From Ailanthus altissimus (Eukaryota > Streptophyta > Magnoliopsida > Sapindales > Simaroubaceae), in NCBI GenBank assembly GCA_946807835.1, contig OX327684.1:14842501-14906500 (forward strand): a stretch of DNA of 64,000 nucleotides, in the 5' to 3' direction. Both the position numbers and the translations under genes were made by a program. Positions 12,480-24,700 of the stretch are shown here, piece after piece. How positions within the stretch are numbered: the first letter of the stretch is position 1; each line of letters begins with the position of its first letter. The notes under the pieces are model-generated. The model ran no database searches. It saw nothing but the letters and a program-made list of their open reading frames with translations, and was not told the origin of the DNA.

Positions 12480-13240
12480 CTTAGCAAATGAACTCCAAAA
12501 AAAAGTTGGGGAAATAAAGGAAGCTACTAGGCCAAAATGGAAAGCTACTCACGGGCCGAGAATTAGAGAAAAGATGGAGACACTTGAAGAGGATCTAGGC
12601 TGAGACTTAAAGCTTGAAGATTAAATGGGCCGTGATTTGAAGACTTGGGCTAAAAGACATGGAAGACCACAACTTTTCAAGGAAAATAGGCCGAAAGTCC
12701 AAATAGATTATTTACAAGATAAAGTGTAAAAAAAATTCTTATAATTTCCTACATTTTTCTTTTAGAATTAAAATCTTAATTTATTATATTAAATTTATTT
12801 TATAAAATAATCTTATAAAATAAATTATTTAAAAAAAATAAGTGTAAGAGTCATAAAATTACCTAAAGGATAATTTAATATATCAATTTGTACAAAATTC
12901 ATTAAGGGCAATTTTATAATGTATTCAATCCATAAATTCTCTTTTACTATAAAAAAAAGTCTATAGTAATAAGGGTATATTTATTATATATTTTTAGACT
13001 CATTTTTTCTTTCGATTTAAAAATCAAAAACCAAAAACAATTTAAAAAAATCGGAGAAAAATGAAACCACCAAAAATAATATTCCACTTGGATTCAAAAT
13101 CAAATGAAATCAAATAAATTCCCAATTCACACAGAAAAAAAGTCGTTCCATACCGATAACTGTTCCAACTCCCTCGACATAGGCGCATTAACTCCACTGC
13201 TATCTGCTTAACACGAAACGAATCGAAAATCAAATCCATC
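12480..13240. other. Intergenic; 5' flank of the synthase gene
   Basis: No gene. Candidate TATA-like sequences (TATATTTATTATATATT, about 12976-12992) precede the ATG at 13241 by about 250 bp, a plausible promoter position, but AT-rich sequence makes such matches weak. The left part (12480-12720) looks like the end of retroelement sequence. Confidence 0.4.
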
Positions 13241-15651
13241 ATGCCCGTTCCCACGCCCACCCCAGCTCTTAAATTCACAGTGGCTGCTTCTTCATTCTGC
13301 GCCAGCCCATACAAACAACTCGTTCGCCACATCACCACCCGAACAACAACAATATCTCATTCTCCCCCAAGGCCAAAACTCTCTCGCCTCGGGTGTACGA
13401 TAACGCCGTGCGCACCCCTCCTCTCCTCCCCGGCGCAGGTTAGTCTCCACCTCCCTAAAAACCTTAACCTAGGCCTCCCATTTACTAACTCCTGCGGCCG
13501 CACAATTTACTTCTCTTCGCATACTACTGCTCGATCCTCAGCAAACAAGGCCGACCTTTCCCGATCGGATCCGGATACTAGTGCTGATACCGGTTCGGAT
13601 ATTGTGGCTGATATGGATCAGAGGAACGATAAGGCCGTTAACGGCGATTGGTACTGTAACCAACCTCCGCCGTCTCCGTCAATGCAGCAACAGCAACAAT
13701 CGTCTTCGAAATTTCTCACTTTGCCTACTATCTTAACGCTTGGCCGTGTAGCGGCCGTTCCGCTTCTCATTTGCAGTACGTTTGCGTTTTGTTCTTTGTC
13801 CCATGTCGTTTTAGTTTGTTAATTGTCTTTAAATTCTATATATTATATATATTCATATATTCTCCTTGGATGATCTCTTTATGCCTAAAAGGCACAAACT
13901 TATTCAACTCTTCACGGAAAAATATTGCATAATTAATTTATTAAAATTTGTAAATTTTTGTCTTTTTGCGATTGATATGTGTGTATATGAGCTGCTTTGT
14001 GATACTACAAATTACATTGACCAAGTTATTTATGAATCATGTACTTATTGCACACTGAATTTGAATGTATATTGGATATGGATATGAAGGCATTGCGTTG
14101 ATGGTTCTAACATAATAACAATTTTTTTTTTCTAGCTTTTTATGTGGATAGTTGGTGGGGAAGGACGGCCACAACGAGTATTTTTATCGCTGCAGCAATC
14201 ACAGATTGGCTTGATGGGTACATTGCTCGCAAGGTATACATTAGTCTTCGTGTGCAAAACTTCTAGAAAAAAGTTTCTTGTTAATTGTAGTGCAGTGATT
14301 TGTATTTCAGATGAGGTTGGGTTCTACCTTTGGTGCATTTTTGGACCCGGTAGCTGATAAGGTATGGTTCTTTGAGCTGATAAAAGCTATTTGGTTGGTT
14401 TTTTTAATAAACATTCAGGGATTATTCTCTGATTTGTGTTTGTGTGAATTACAGCTTATGGTTGCTGCTACATTGGTATTATTGTGTACAAAACCTTTGG
14501 AAATGCCGATGTTTGGGCAAGTGCCATGGTTACTGACTGTACCTTCAGTTGCCATAATTGGTAGAGAGGTATTACATGTTATGGCTTATTTCTTGTATCT
14601 CCATAAGCATCAATGCATGTATGTATTACGTTGTTTGTTTATGATGAATGTACTACTTAAGGTTTGGTTAACTGAATGAATTTTTAGGATTAGGCAGCGG
14701 TTGTGTATGTCTTCATAGAAATTTGACAGCTATTATTATCCTATCTTCTGTTTAATGTTTTAGCCATAAAATCTTCTTTGTTGCTTCCTTTTGGTGATAA
14801 ATCTTTGAAGTCTTTTTGTTGATGCAATTGTAGTCGCTATGGTCATATAGAAACATATTTCCCCACACTATATAAGTTACTGTAACTTAACTTCCAGTGA
14901 TTTTCATTATCTGCCTATCCCCACCATTGCTATGCGGCTTCCGGGAATTCACAATAAGCCTGTCAGTCATGGTTCTGTATGCATGTGCCTTTTTGTGTGT
15001 GTGCATGGTTGTGTTTTGTCTATGAGCACACATTGTACAATTCTATTCATCTTGTCTGACATTTTGGATTCTGGGTTTTTAAAGTTCACGCAGTATGTCT
15101 TACAAATCAATTTGCAACTTTCTTTGCAGATAACAATGTCTGCAGTCAGAGAATGGGCTGCTTCCCAGAATACTAAGCTTTTAGAGGTTTGTTACTTCCA
15201 TTCGGTTATGGCACGCTACCTCTTACATATAACCATAGTAAAAGCCTTTTGGGTTCTTTTTTTTTTTCCCCCTTTAGCTAATGGTTGATAAAAATAATGG
15301 CATATTTGATGTCTCCTGCAGGCTGTTGCTGTAAATAACCTTGGCAAGTGGAAAACCGCAACACAGATGACTGCACTAACTATTCTCCTGGCTACTCGAG
15401 ATAGCAGGTTCAGCATCTCCATTTACAATTGCAACGAAAGAGATAATTCTCCAAAAAGTACTTCTTGGATTATATTTGAATAGTTTTTGACCATTTCTTA
15501 ATTGCTCTCTTTCTTGTTATCATTATGCAGTACTGGAGGGCAATGGATTCTAGTAGGTTCTGGTGTTGTTTTGCTTTATATTTCAGCAGGGCTTTCCTTA
15601 TGGTCATTAGCCGTGTATATGGGGAAGATATCAAAAGTATTGCTCAAGTAG
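13241..15651 (+). CDS. PGPS1: Phosphatidylglycerophosphate synthase (CDP-diacylglycerol-glycerol-3-phosphate 3-phosphatidyltransferase)
   Basis: Seven exons: 13241-13775, 14136-14233, 14311-14361, 14455-14568, 15130-15186, 15322-15407, 15531-15651; all junctions are GT/AG and the sum is 1062 nt, 353 residues plus stop. The enzyme joins CDP-diacylglycerol and glycerol-3-phosphate to make phosphatidylglycerophosphate, the precursor of phosphatidylglycerol in plastids and of cardiolipin in mitochondria. The CDP-alcohol phosphotransferase signature D-x2-DG-x2-AR-x8-G-x3-D-x3-D is complete at residues 202-227 (DWLDGYIARK...FLDPVADK), spanning the exon 2/3 junction. The first ~155 residues are Ser/Thr/Pro-rich and basic, as in an organelle transit peptide, with a Gln run (MQQQQQ); the exact cleavage site is unclear. 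Several hydrophobic segments follow, as usual for this membrane enzyme. Reading frame intact; the sequence closely follows the Arabidopsis PGP1 type. Symbol by family resemblance. Confidence 0.93.
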
Positions 15652-16635
15652 TTCAGTTAACCAGCTGCTTTATGTTGCAGACATATACTCACCAAGATTT
15701 TGTGTGTGGCCATGGTATTCCTAACCTTTTTTATTCTTGTGTTCACACATTGAAGCAGAGTTCTTCAGTTGTAAGTAGATCAAGGGGAAAGGCCGAAAGT
15801 CATAATTTTCTAAAGTTTGTGCAGATTTAATTACTGTAACTTTTAAGCAAGTTGAAGGAGGTAGTATCACTATGTTTTAGGTTCCCGTTGCCCTCGAGAT
15901 CCCAACTCCCTGACTTCGGGCAGTGTCATGATATAAACTACTTTCATCTCTCCTTTAAATTTTTTCAGTTCCAATCCAATGGGTGGCTTTGTATCTGAAG
16001 ATACAGTTTGGGAGCGTGCTGGATTGCCCATGTTGAAAATGGAGCAAAAGAGTTTTAAGGAATTTTGTTGTTCATAGTTTGGAGGTATGAGCATAAAACA
16101 ATGGATAATTAAGCTAACAATTTTAGCCTATATTTTCCAGATTGATTGGTTTATTGTTTCTCTATGAGATTTCTATTGCATTACAGTTTCATTTTATACC
16201 AATTTGAGGCACATTATGAACTTCTAACACCAAGCAAAGCCATGTTTGGTTGAGGCACTTCCTAATGCGAAGGTTCCCTGAAGCTAAAACCTGTTATTCA
16301 TTTCAAATGCATGTGATGGAACATCTTCTAGACATAAATTATCCAATCACTTTGACAACATAAGAGAGTTTATTGTTATACTAACACCGTTTATTTTGCA
16401 CGAGTTTCAAACTAGCTTGTCTCAATAACATAGCAAGATGCACTACAATAAGTAATGGTACTCATTCCATCCTTGAACTGAAGAGAATCTTCAAGCCATT
16501 GTAGGAACACAACTAATCACATTGTTATAAAGTGTAAATAGCCACTGGTCAGAGGTGAGCCTGTAGAATAAAAATGCATTTGAAAAAGAAATTACCAACT
16601 TTTGTCATCTAAAACCATTTTAGAGAACTTAAAAT
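15652..16635. other. Synthase 3' UTR and intergenic
   Basis: 3' flank between two convergent genes (synthase on +, GST on -). Short frames here are unsupported. The sequence around 15880-16080 could be part of a spliced 3' UTR (a TTTTTTCAG|TTCC acceptor-like site at about 15969), but I cannot verify it. Confidence 0.5.
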
Positions 16636-19059
16636 TCATTTCATAATGAACCAAATGCAAAGTACCCTAAAGCGTCTCTTGTAGCTTTCAATATGCTCCT
16701 TTGGATCACGACGGGTTTGATTGAACGCCTCATTTTTGTTCATCTCCTACACAACGTCAATTAACAATATGAGATATAAGTGGAAAATTATTACAAAGCT
16801 TGTTACATTGCTTTGATATTTTAGCTATTGGTAAAATATTTGGCTATTCAAATGATTAACAGTATCACTGTCTCTCTATTATTAGCTAATCAAATGATTA
16901 AAAGTATTGGTGCCTCTTTAACCAAAGAGAATGTCAAACTTGATAGAGCTTTATATATCACCATCTCCGTCAATATACAAGACATATTGTGAACAACCAC
17001 CCATATTATGTGATATGTTGGAAAAATAAAATAAAAATCAAACATTTAGCAGTTTTGTTATACCTCAAGCCAAGCTGCCAGTTTAGGCCTGCCTACAGTG
17101 ATGTCATATTTCTTCTCATCCAATAAGAATGGCTGAAATCTTTCAATGAATGGAGCATAAGCTATATCTACCTACAAATGACAGATCATGAATTGTAATC
17201 AATTCAACTTTTTAAGATGTGCAATAAATTTAAGTAATGCAAGAAGTAATCAATAGCTGAACTGATGCAGAGTCTATCCTAGTTTGTATTAGGAGCTTTG
17301 AGTACAGCAATTAGCTTTCAGCGCTTGGTGAATATAAGAACAAAACCAGGGATCGGCAGAATGCATGTATAGCTGCCACAATTTCAGCAAAAGATTTCCA
17401 CTTACCAGGCTGAACTGGCCAAGGAGAAAAGGCCCATCATCAAATTTGGAAGGAGCCGTTTCAAACTAATCAAATGCAGCACCTGATACAGTTTTCCCCC
17501 TGTTAATGTGCTCTTGCTTAGAATATGAAAACCTAAATGTAGTAGCAAGTGGCCAAGTGTGCAACTCACCAGCTTCATTTGCATCTCCTTTGAGTGCAGA
17601 AATCACAGTTTTGTTGAATGTGTCAGTGTAGGAAAACAACTCCTCTGAAAATTCTTTCTTGGCAGGATCCTAGGAATCAGAGAATATGCATTTAAAACTA
17701 CAAAAAAGAAAAGAAAAAAAAATGGATTCGACAACGAGTAATAGGATACTCTATGAATCTTACATCAGGGAATAGTGAAGGCCCTTCAAAGTGACTGTCA
17801 ATGTATTTGATCAAATTAAGACTCTCTCCTTTAACTTCATTATTGTGTTGCAATGATGGTACCTGTGTAGAATATCACATGAATCAATGCAGAGAAGAAA
17901 AAGGCTTCACTTAGGTGAACAAAAAACTTGAATTACTATTTTGCAAGTCTTTTACTTCTAGGTAGAACTGTCAAATTCTCAAACTTAAAAATAAATATGC
18001 ACAAAGTAATATTGCAAAGGATCTTTCATTTTTTTCATGTTCCAAGTAAACTAAGTCCATTTTCCCCCTCTTTTATCTCCATGTTACATGCAAGCACCTC
18101 TCCTCTCTTAGTTATATAACATTCCAATAATCTCACCTTGTTTACTGGGTAGACTTTCTCTTTGTACCAATCAGGCCTGTTCCGTAGATCAATGGGAACC
18201 AGTTTGATCTTGTCCTGCAATCCCTGCTTCCCATAAAAGAAACCAACAGAAATCAGAAGTGTAAATTTTTCATTAAAAACTTAATAAAATCCCTTAATTT
18301 AGAAAAGATACAATAGAATAAAAACCTTCACTTAACTGAAAGTCTTTAATTATTTAACAGAGTCCAGTTCAGCCGTTCATGTTATTACAAAGAAAAACAT
18401 AAATAACATACTATTCACCTAATGCTATTTCCTTTCTTTGTCTTCAATTTCACAACACAAGATCATAATTTATTTCTGGTGTGTTCATAGACATAACCTA
18501 GTCCTAACCGCATCTCTCGATTAATGTCGAGGTTTTACATTCAAATCTCCTTAGCCTAATTAAAAAAAATACCCAGATAATTAATTAGTAAACAGTTTCG
18601 GATACAACCTTGCAGTTCTCGGTAACCCTCACATGCTGTGCATATGGACACGTGTACGATATATACAACCTTCAAACACAAAAAAGAAAAGTAAACAATA
18701 TTAAATTGACAATTTCATATAATTTTTTTTTAATATATTCACTTAAGCAAGACGCAGAAGCGCTCCAGGAACGTAGGCCCGGGAGAATACTTCCTTTCTC
18801 CATAGGAATGGGGCAGTCTGAATTGGTAGGTGTTGGAACTTCAAAAAAAGATATAAATTTCTAAGGGGAAAAAAATGAATAAATATGAGTTTTACCTTGC
18901 TGTTCCATCAAACAATGGGGGTGGTTCTGAAGTCAAATCAAGAGCTGGTGGCAGAAACTCTTGCACAACTTTACACAAAAATAACTAAGAGCTAAAACCC
19001 AGTCCAATTTTTCTATTTTAAGTAAGAAAATGAGATAAATTCACATTCTTGGTGGCCAT
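16636..19059 (-). pseudogene. Lambda-class glutathione S-transferase with premature stop
   Basis: Nine exons on the minus strand: 19059-19045 (uncertain), 18957-18896, 18669-18609, 18223-18137, 17862-17764, 17669-17570, 17482-17406, 17171-17064, 16746-16636. All junctions fit GT/AG and frame is kept, giving about 239 codons, the usual GSTL length. Recognisable: FLPPALDLTSEPPPLFDGTA, the glutathione-site motif CPYA with the catalytic Cys near residue 33, KIKLVPIDLRNRPDWYKEKV, KFDDGPFLLGQFSL and VDIAYAPFIERFQPF. GSTLs are thiol transferases that reduce glutathionylated small molecules such as quercetin adducts. Exon 7 has an in-frame TAG (plus-strand CTA at 17466-17468, about codon 147), removing most of the C-terminal helical domain. 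The conserved stretch after CPYA is also altered (QHVRVTENCK instead of QRVWITRN-like). An LTR begins about 60 bp upstream of the ATG. Most likely a dying or dead copy; a sequencing error cannot be excluded. Confidence 0.85.
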
Positions 19060-19120
19060 TGTTGCTGATATAGGAGTAGCTTTGGCTTTCTTCTTCAACG
19101 GAAGACAAGTGAGAGAGAGA

Positions 19121-20060
19121 TGTTGGAAATATAATGTTGAAAAATTGGTCATTTAATAATTTTAATTGGATAAGAATTGAGATAAATACTAAATTGAAGA
19201 GTCACAAAAAGTCAAGAACGTGTGAAATATGTATGAAGAAGTCTGAAACGTGTGGGATACGAAAAAAAAAGTGAAACGAGACTTAAAAATGCGAAGGAAA
19301 TGAAGAAATCGCAAAAGAAGCTGCTAGAGCCCAGAGCTGAGTGCCGCGGCGCTTAACACAGAAGACCAACGTCTAGTCCCCAGCGCCGCCACGATGGGTG
19401 CGAGAAGAGCTAGCGCTATAGCTCCCAGGGATGAGCGCCGCAGTGCCCAGACGCATCAAGATGTCCGTTTTGATTCGGGATTTCGAGTTTTGGACTTCCA
19501 AAACAAGTGGACTCTTACTCCAACAAGAAATAAGGTTAGTAGGCACGAAATATACCATATATAAACACTTGTAAACCCTTATTTAAGATTAAGCATATAA
19601 GGTTTCAAGATGTAATCATAAAATAGAATAGAGGAGTTAGGTAGGCACTAAGTGCGTGTGGTGTATTAGGGTGTAACCTTTGGGGAGTATTTTTTTTTTA
19701 GGTTCTTTGAGTGAATAAAAGAGAAATACCATAAATCCTTTTGGCTTAGATGCTCGGGCTATTCTTGTGTTCCTTGTAAAAATCTCTTATGAGGAGATAC
19801 TAAGAAGTCTTAGAGAGTCATAATGATCAATGGTAGATACTTAGAGGTCTCTATGGGAGATACTAAGAGGTCTTATGAGATCATTAATGATGTAAGAAGA
19901 TACTTAATGATCTATTTCAATAATAAGAAGTTAGATCATGGATCTTCCGTGGATATAGGCAATATTGAGTCGAACCACATATATCTTGTATCTTGTTGAT
20001 TGGTTTATTTTCTTTATCTTTATTGGTGTGTTAATCTTATGTGTTTTTTTTATGGTATCA
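19121..20060 (+). mobile_element. LTR or truncated LTR element just upstream of the GST gene
   Basis: Begins TGTTGGAAAT at 19121, a typical LTR start. It contains a GC-rich module, a block of short repeats GAGATACTAAGA(G/A)GTCTTA at 19793-19905, and ends near a primer-binding-like ATGGTATCAAG at about 20053. No target duplication was found and the 3' limit is approximate. On the plus strand it faces away from the GST promoter, which it would have displaced. Confidence 0.5.
19325..19460. repeat. GC-rich CCCAGCGCC-type module in LTR
   Basis: An island of high GC within AT-rich sequence, with GCCGCGGCGCTT, TCCCCAGCGCCGCCAC, GCTAGCGCTATAGCTCCC and GAGCGCCGCAGTGCCC, closely resembling the modules at 40107-40375 and 53395-53665. 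Confidence 0.75.
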
Positions 20061-21360
20061 AGTTATAGTTTTCTACTACGCATAGAGTAAAAGAAGTATC
20101 AAGATTGTGACTTAATTGATACCATAAAAGTGTCAAATTAAAGTGCATGATGTAATATCTGCAACACATAAATTAGCTTCAACTTGAAGCGAGAGAGAAA
20201 ATATTCTAACTGGTGGCAGTCTTATAGCTTTCTTAGAGGAGAGAGAAGGCGAGAAAGCTAAGTGAAAGTGAAGACGTCAGCCATGACGATACATTAGTAT
20301 GGTTGCTCGTTGCCATTTTTGCGTTGTTTCTCAAGCTTTATATGGTTACTTTCTCTTTGCTTTCATTGGAGTGGAGGGCTATTATGGGAAGGGGATTTTC
20401 ATAAATGCACGTGTTAACTATTTATTAGGTGAATTATAGTTCAAAGTCGTTAACGTTGGGATTTTTCATTTTGGATAATGGAGAATTTGTCTCTTACCAT
20501 TTTTATTTCAAATAAATAAGATGTCAAAATTCATGTTATTAAATTAACAACGTGGAAATTATTGAGTTTGCTATCTATCAATCTATCGAAGTATTAAAAT
20601 TACTCGATTAAATTTAATATGATAAAAAATAATTTTTTATAATATTAATGTAAAAAAAAATGGGATATAAGAAACAATGAAGAATATAAGCACATAATGT
20701 TCTTTTTTTTAAAAAAAATAAAATTGAAATGCAGTTTATTCAGCCAGCCTTTAATGCAATTAACAGGTGATAAATTTTATCGAATAAGGCTTATTATGTG
20801 TTTTTATTCTATTATCCCATAATTTTTCTCAAGCAAGGGGAGATGCTTTGCCTTTTCTTTAAACAAAAAATGAGCAAGAACCTTATACCAAACTTTGCTC
20901 TTCCTCTTCAAGATATAAGGAATATTGAAAGGCAAAATTCTAAGACAAGAAGTGATGAAATATTTATAGAGAAGAAACTTTGGCACATGCTAATCAATTC
21001 CCTGCCACAAGCTAGAGAGATTTTTTCTTTTGATGTAAATTAACATCTCATATTCATTCAAATGACAACATAGAACAAACAAACAAATGAATAAAAATTA
21101 CTCCCAACAAAAAGGTTCACACACTACTGCTTCCTTGTATCTGGACACAAAAAGTCATTATCAAGGCAATATCTTGAATTTTGAGAGCTTTCAAACTCCT
21201 TAAGGCCAACTTAGATAGTTCCTATCATACTGTTAGACATCTTTAAGGGTTTGTTTGGTAGAGGTGCTTCTTTTGTGTTCGGTAAACAAAACAGTTAAAA
21301 AGTATTTGATAAACACAATTTTTATCTCATAATTAAGTATTTATTAAACATTAATTTTCT
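20061..21360. other. Intergenic, no gene supported
   Basis: Tail of retroelement-like sequence then AT-rich DNA. An 81-codon frame at 20798-21043 has no recognisable domain or gene context and is not accepted. Confidence 0.5.
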
Positions 21361-21732
21361 TTTAAGATGATCACCTTTCTCGTTCCCGACCGACTCAACT
21401 CTGACTCAAAATTTTCAAATTAATTTAAGAACAGAAACAAATTTAAAATCCGTTCAAAATATATTTCTCTATCCTAAACGGGCAGGATCAGATTAAATTT
21501 TTTTTATAATCTGAATTGAGAATTTCCCAAACAGTTAAATTAAAAAAAATAAATATCAAAATGACATTGTTTTAGCCGCGCCAAAATAAGCCAAATAAAT
21601 ATTAGAACATATAACAAAGAATGTCATATAATGCAAATGCATTTTTGCAATTTAATTAACTGAACATATAAACAAAGAATGTTAAAAACTATGATGAAGG
21701 TAGTTCAATAATTGAAATACAGCTACTATTTC

Positions 21733-21768
21733 CTTCTTCTTCTTCTTCTTCTTCTTATTATTATTATT
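21733..21768. repeat. Compound (CTT)n(ATT)n microsatellite
   Basis: CTT units run directly into ATT units. The Leu/Ile run in the frame at 21712-21912 comes from this and is not a protein. Confidence 0.95.
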
Positions 21769-22839
21769 AAATTCTTGATGTACCCAGCTCTCTTCTCTCA
21801 CTCTTTCTCTCCTCGTCCCTTCGCAGATCGTCATCGTCATCTCAGTTCTTCACGTCGTCAAACGCAGAACGCTGTCGAGCCGCCGTCGTCTCTCGCCCGT
21901 GTCTGTTGGTGAACCTGCGAGGCTGGGACCGTGCCTTGGCTTCGCTTCGTCTCTCATCCGTCATCTGTCTGCGACTCCCCACTGCCCAACGCTGCACTAG
22001 AAAAGTAGACTACGAAGAGTCAAATAAAGTTTTGATTTATATATTTTTTTCCTTTGTTATACTGTTAAATTATTATAAATGTTAGAACACATTAGTGAAG
22101 TTGAGAAATCATTTTTCTCCCGTATTTTAAAGAATTCAAATATAATTTGACATAAAAGTAAAAGTGAATGAATTTTTTTTTTTTTTAGAAAAACATATTT
22201 GTGGACATATATCTCTACCACTTCCTTGTTCATTACTTTCACTCCATGTGTTAAAAATAAGAATAATGTTAGGTATTTTAAAATTTTATTTTAAATTAAA
22301 TTTTAAAAATGACATGTCAAATAAATATTAAATAATAAATAGTAAAATAATATAAATTTTAAAATTATTTATTATATCTAATGTTTACTTAACACATCAC
22401 TTTTAAGATTCAATTTAAAATACCTAATATTACTCCAAAAACAAATAGCATTAATTTCTTGAAGAAAGATCAATCCATGATCTTGCTTGACCACCCATTA
22501 TAAATAAAGTTAAATACTTTGTAATTTAAATGAGAAAAATAAGACCAAAGTTGTATTGTTTTGAGCTTGATTTGGTCTCAATTTACATTGTTATAATTTG
22601 TTGATCACAAATTTTGGTTCTCAGCTTCAACGTGAAGTCTTTGATTAAAAGATGAATTTATATTGTGAAAATAGTGTTCTTCATTTTTGGTAATTATCTA
22701 AAACACTAAATTATTTTAGAAATTATTTGCAAATGATGAACTCAAATTTAAGTTTGAGTAATAATATTGTCGATTTACATTTTGAGGATGAGCAGAATAA
22801 AATTAATCGAGAAACACTTTCTCTTCCGTCACCACACCC

Positions 22840-24510
22840 TAATTCAAAAAAGAGAAAGTTTGTACCACAAACATTGATACAAATATTAAAAATATAATTG
22901 CACTTCATAAAAACATAAAAGACAAAGTAAACCACAATTATTGTGGTAAATTGATTGCTTGTCATTCAATACTTCACAAAATTAGTGGTATATCAAAACA
23001 CTTGGAGAGATATGTCGAGTACAAGAAGAAGGTAATTGATGAGCAACAAGAGGTTTTTGGTAAAGAATCTAGTGAAAAATAGGAAGAGGGTAATTTTGTT
23101 GTATCTAAAGGATGAAGTCATGTAGCATGCTGACAAGCACTTGTTAAAATGATGGTAATTGATGAGTTGTCTTTTAGTTTGTGGAGAATGTCTGGTTTCA
23201 CTATTATAACAGTGTGGCAATTCTCAAATTTAATGTCTCATCCTATAGAATCATAACAAGAGATGCAGTTGAGTTGTATGCTGTAGAGAAAGGCTTGTTG
23301 TGGGCAATGAGTGAGCTTGACCACCAACATTGGAACTTCTATTCATAAATATAGTTGTATAGTTGTTACAGCTCATTTTATAGACAGTCATTGGCATTTA
23401 CATAGAAGGATTTTAAGTTTTTCTCTTCTTTCAAACCATATAAGAAAAATTATTGAAAAGCACATAGAAACTTATTTGTTGGATTAGGGCATTAAGAAAG
23501 TATTCACTATAACAATTGATAATACTAGTGTTAACGATGTTTTCATAAGTTATTTGAGAAAGAAAGTAAAGTGTTAGAGAGATGACTCACTGGTGTTAAA
23601 TGAGGAATATATGCATATGCGTTATTGTGTGAATATTATAAATTTAATTGTAACATATGGATTGAAGGATGTGAATGAGAGTGTGGTTTCTATACACAAT
23701 GCAGTCAAACAAGTTAGATTTTTTGGATCGCAATTGCAAGCTTTCAAGAATTATGTGAAAAGGAAGAAAATTGAGTGCAAGAAGAGCATGGTGTTGGATG
23801 TGCCAACTAAGTGAAATTCCATCTACTTAATATTGTCGATTGTAGTGAAATTGTAGAATGCTTTTTGATAGGATAATATACGAGGATGGTTTATATGGAA
23901 ATTATTTTTTAGAAAAATAAAATAAAAAAATAAGACATAGGCCACCACCCACCAATTAGCAAGGATTGGGAGATTATTGAGCATTTTGTGTCTTTTTACA
24001 ATATTTCAATAAAGAGATATTAAAATCTTGTACTTTATTGAGTGTGACCTCTTACTAGTTACTTCAATGAGATTTGTATGATATATTCCCACTAGACAAA
24101 ATTGAGTTAAAATTATGACTTTTTATTGGAATTCTTGACAAATAAGATGATATTAAAATTTGATAAATATTGAGAATCCACATAGAGAATTAACAAAATG
24201 TTAATAATTGATATCTTACTTGATCCATGACGCAATATATAGTTTACTAAATTTTGTTTTAAAAAACTCTTTAAGAAGATGATGCAAGAGTTAAAGAAAT
24301 GAAATGCCTCAACAAGAAATTGTTGTTTAGGCTTTACAAATCTTACAATGTCTGGCATAATAAATCACAATATGGTACATTTAATAGTACTAGTGTAAGT
24401 GGAAATAGGACAAGCATGCTTGCTTATTTTACAATCACAACTATTCGGTGGCCCTTTAGGCTTAGGTTCAATAGTTTAAGATGTTATGTAGAGCGAGACC
24501 TCTAAAGTGA
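22840..24510 (+). pseudogene. hAT transposase (RICESLEEPER-like), BED zinc finger
   Basis: An intronless, stop-riddled coding region in order: BED-type zinc-finger remnant near 22910-23030 (NYCGKLIACHS...HKISGISKHLERYVEYKKK, Cys-x2-Cys reduced to Tyr-Cys), MVIDELSFSFVENVWF, TAHFIDSHWHLHRRIL, a region equivalent to the KVFTITVDNASSNDV block (here IKKVFTITIDNTSVNDVF), and an open segment 23593-23814 with EEYMHMRYCVNIINLIV and NAVKQVRFFGSQLQAFKNYV, ending VLDVPTK before a mutated WNSTY box. These are hallmarks of Ac/hAT transposases of the RICESLEEPER/DAYSLEEPER type. The C-terminal dimerisation region is reduced to a short remnant near 24299-24505. Clearly inactive. Confidence 0.85.
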
Positions 24511-24700
24511 ATATATTAACTTTGCAGAAGACAATATATAAATTTAGAAAAAGTGAATGAGATAAAAAGATACTTAATAAATAAAGTTGAGAATCTTCAC
24601 AACCCACATTTTAATATTTTACAATGGTGAAAGTTGAATATTGAGTAATATCCAATTTTGGCATGTATTTGGTAAAGATGTGCTTTTATAGCTAAAGAAG

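Larger units (their letters stand above)
1591..12700 (+). mobile_element. Decayed Ty3-gypsy element, Tat-lineage-like, with antisense gene
   Basis: Plus-strand remnants occur in the order gag, reverse transcriptase, RNase H, integrase, the Ty3-gypsy order, followed by a tandem array and an antisense multi-exon gene before the next host gene. Tat-lineage elements of plants are known to carry extra, often antisense, ORFs between pol and the 3' LTR, which fits. I could not define either LTR; the right limit is approximate, set by the start of unique sequence before the synthase gene at 13241. The coding parts contain many stops and frameshifts, so the element is dead. A Copia LTR abuts its left end and another is inserted in pol. 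Confidence 0.6.
21361..24700 (+). mobile_element. Decayed hAT DNA transposon
   Basis: Contains an hAT transposase pseudogene and, upstream, a region typical of plant hAT 5' ends: a degenerate CCCGACCGACTC / AAACGGGCAGGATC segment and a pyrimidine-rich leader (21780-21900). I could not identify terminal inverted repeats or an 8-bp target duplication, so the limits are estimates. Confidence 0.6.

Noticed and set aside
20798..21043. 81-codon plus frame
   Set aside because: No recognisable motif, no gene context, and an overlapping reverse frame of similar quality.
21712..21912. 66-codon plus frame resembling a signal peptide
   Set aside because: The hydrophobic run is a CTT/ATT microsatellite; the rest is pyrimidine-rich leader of the hAT element.
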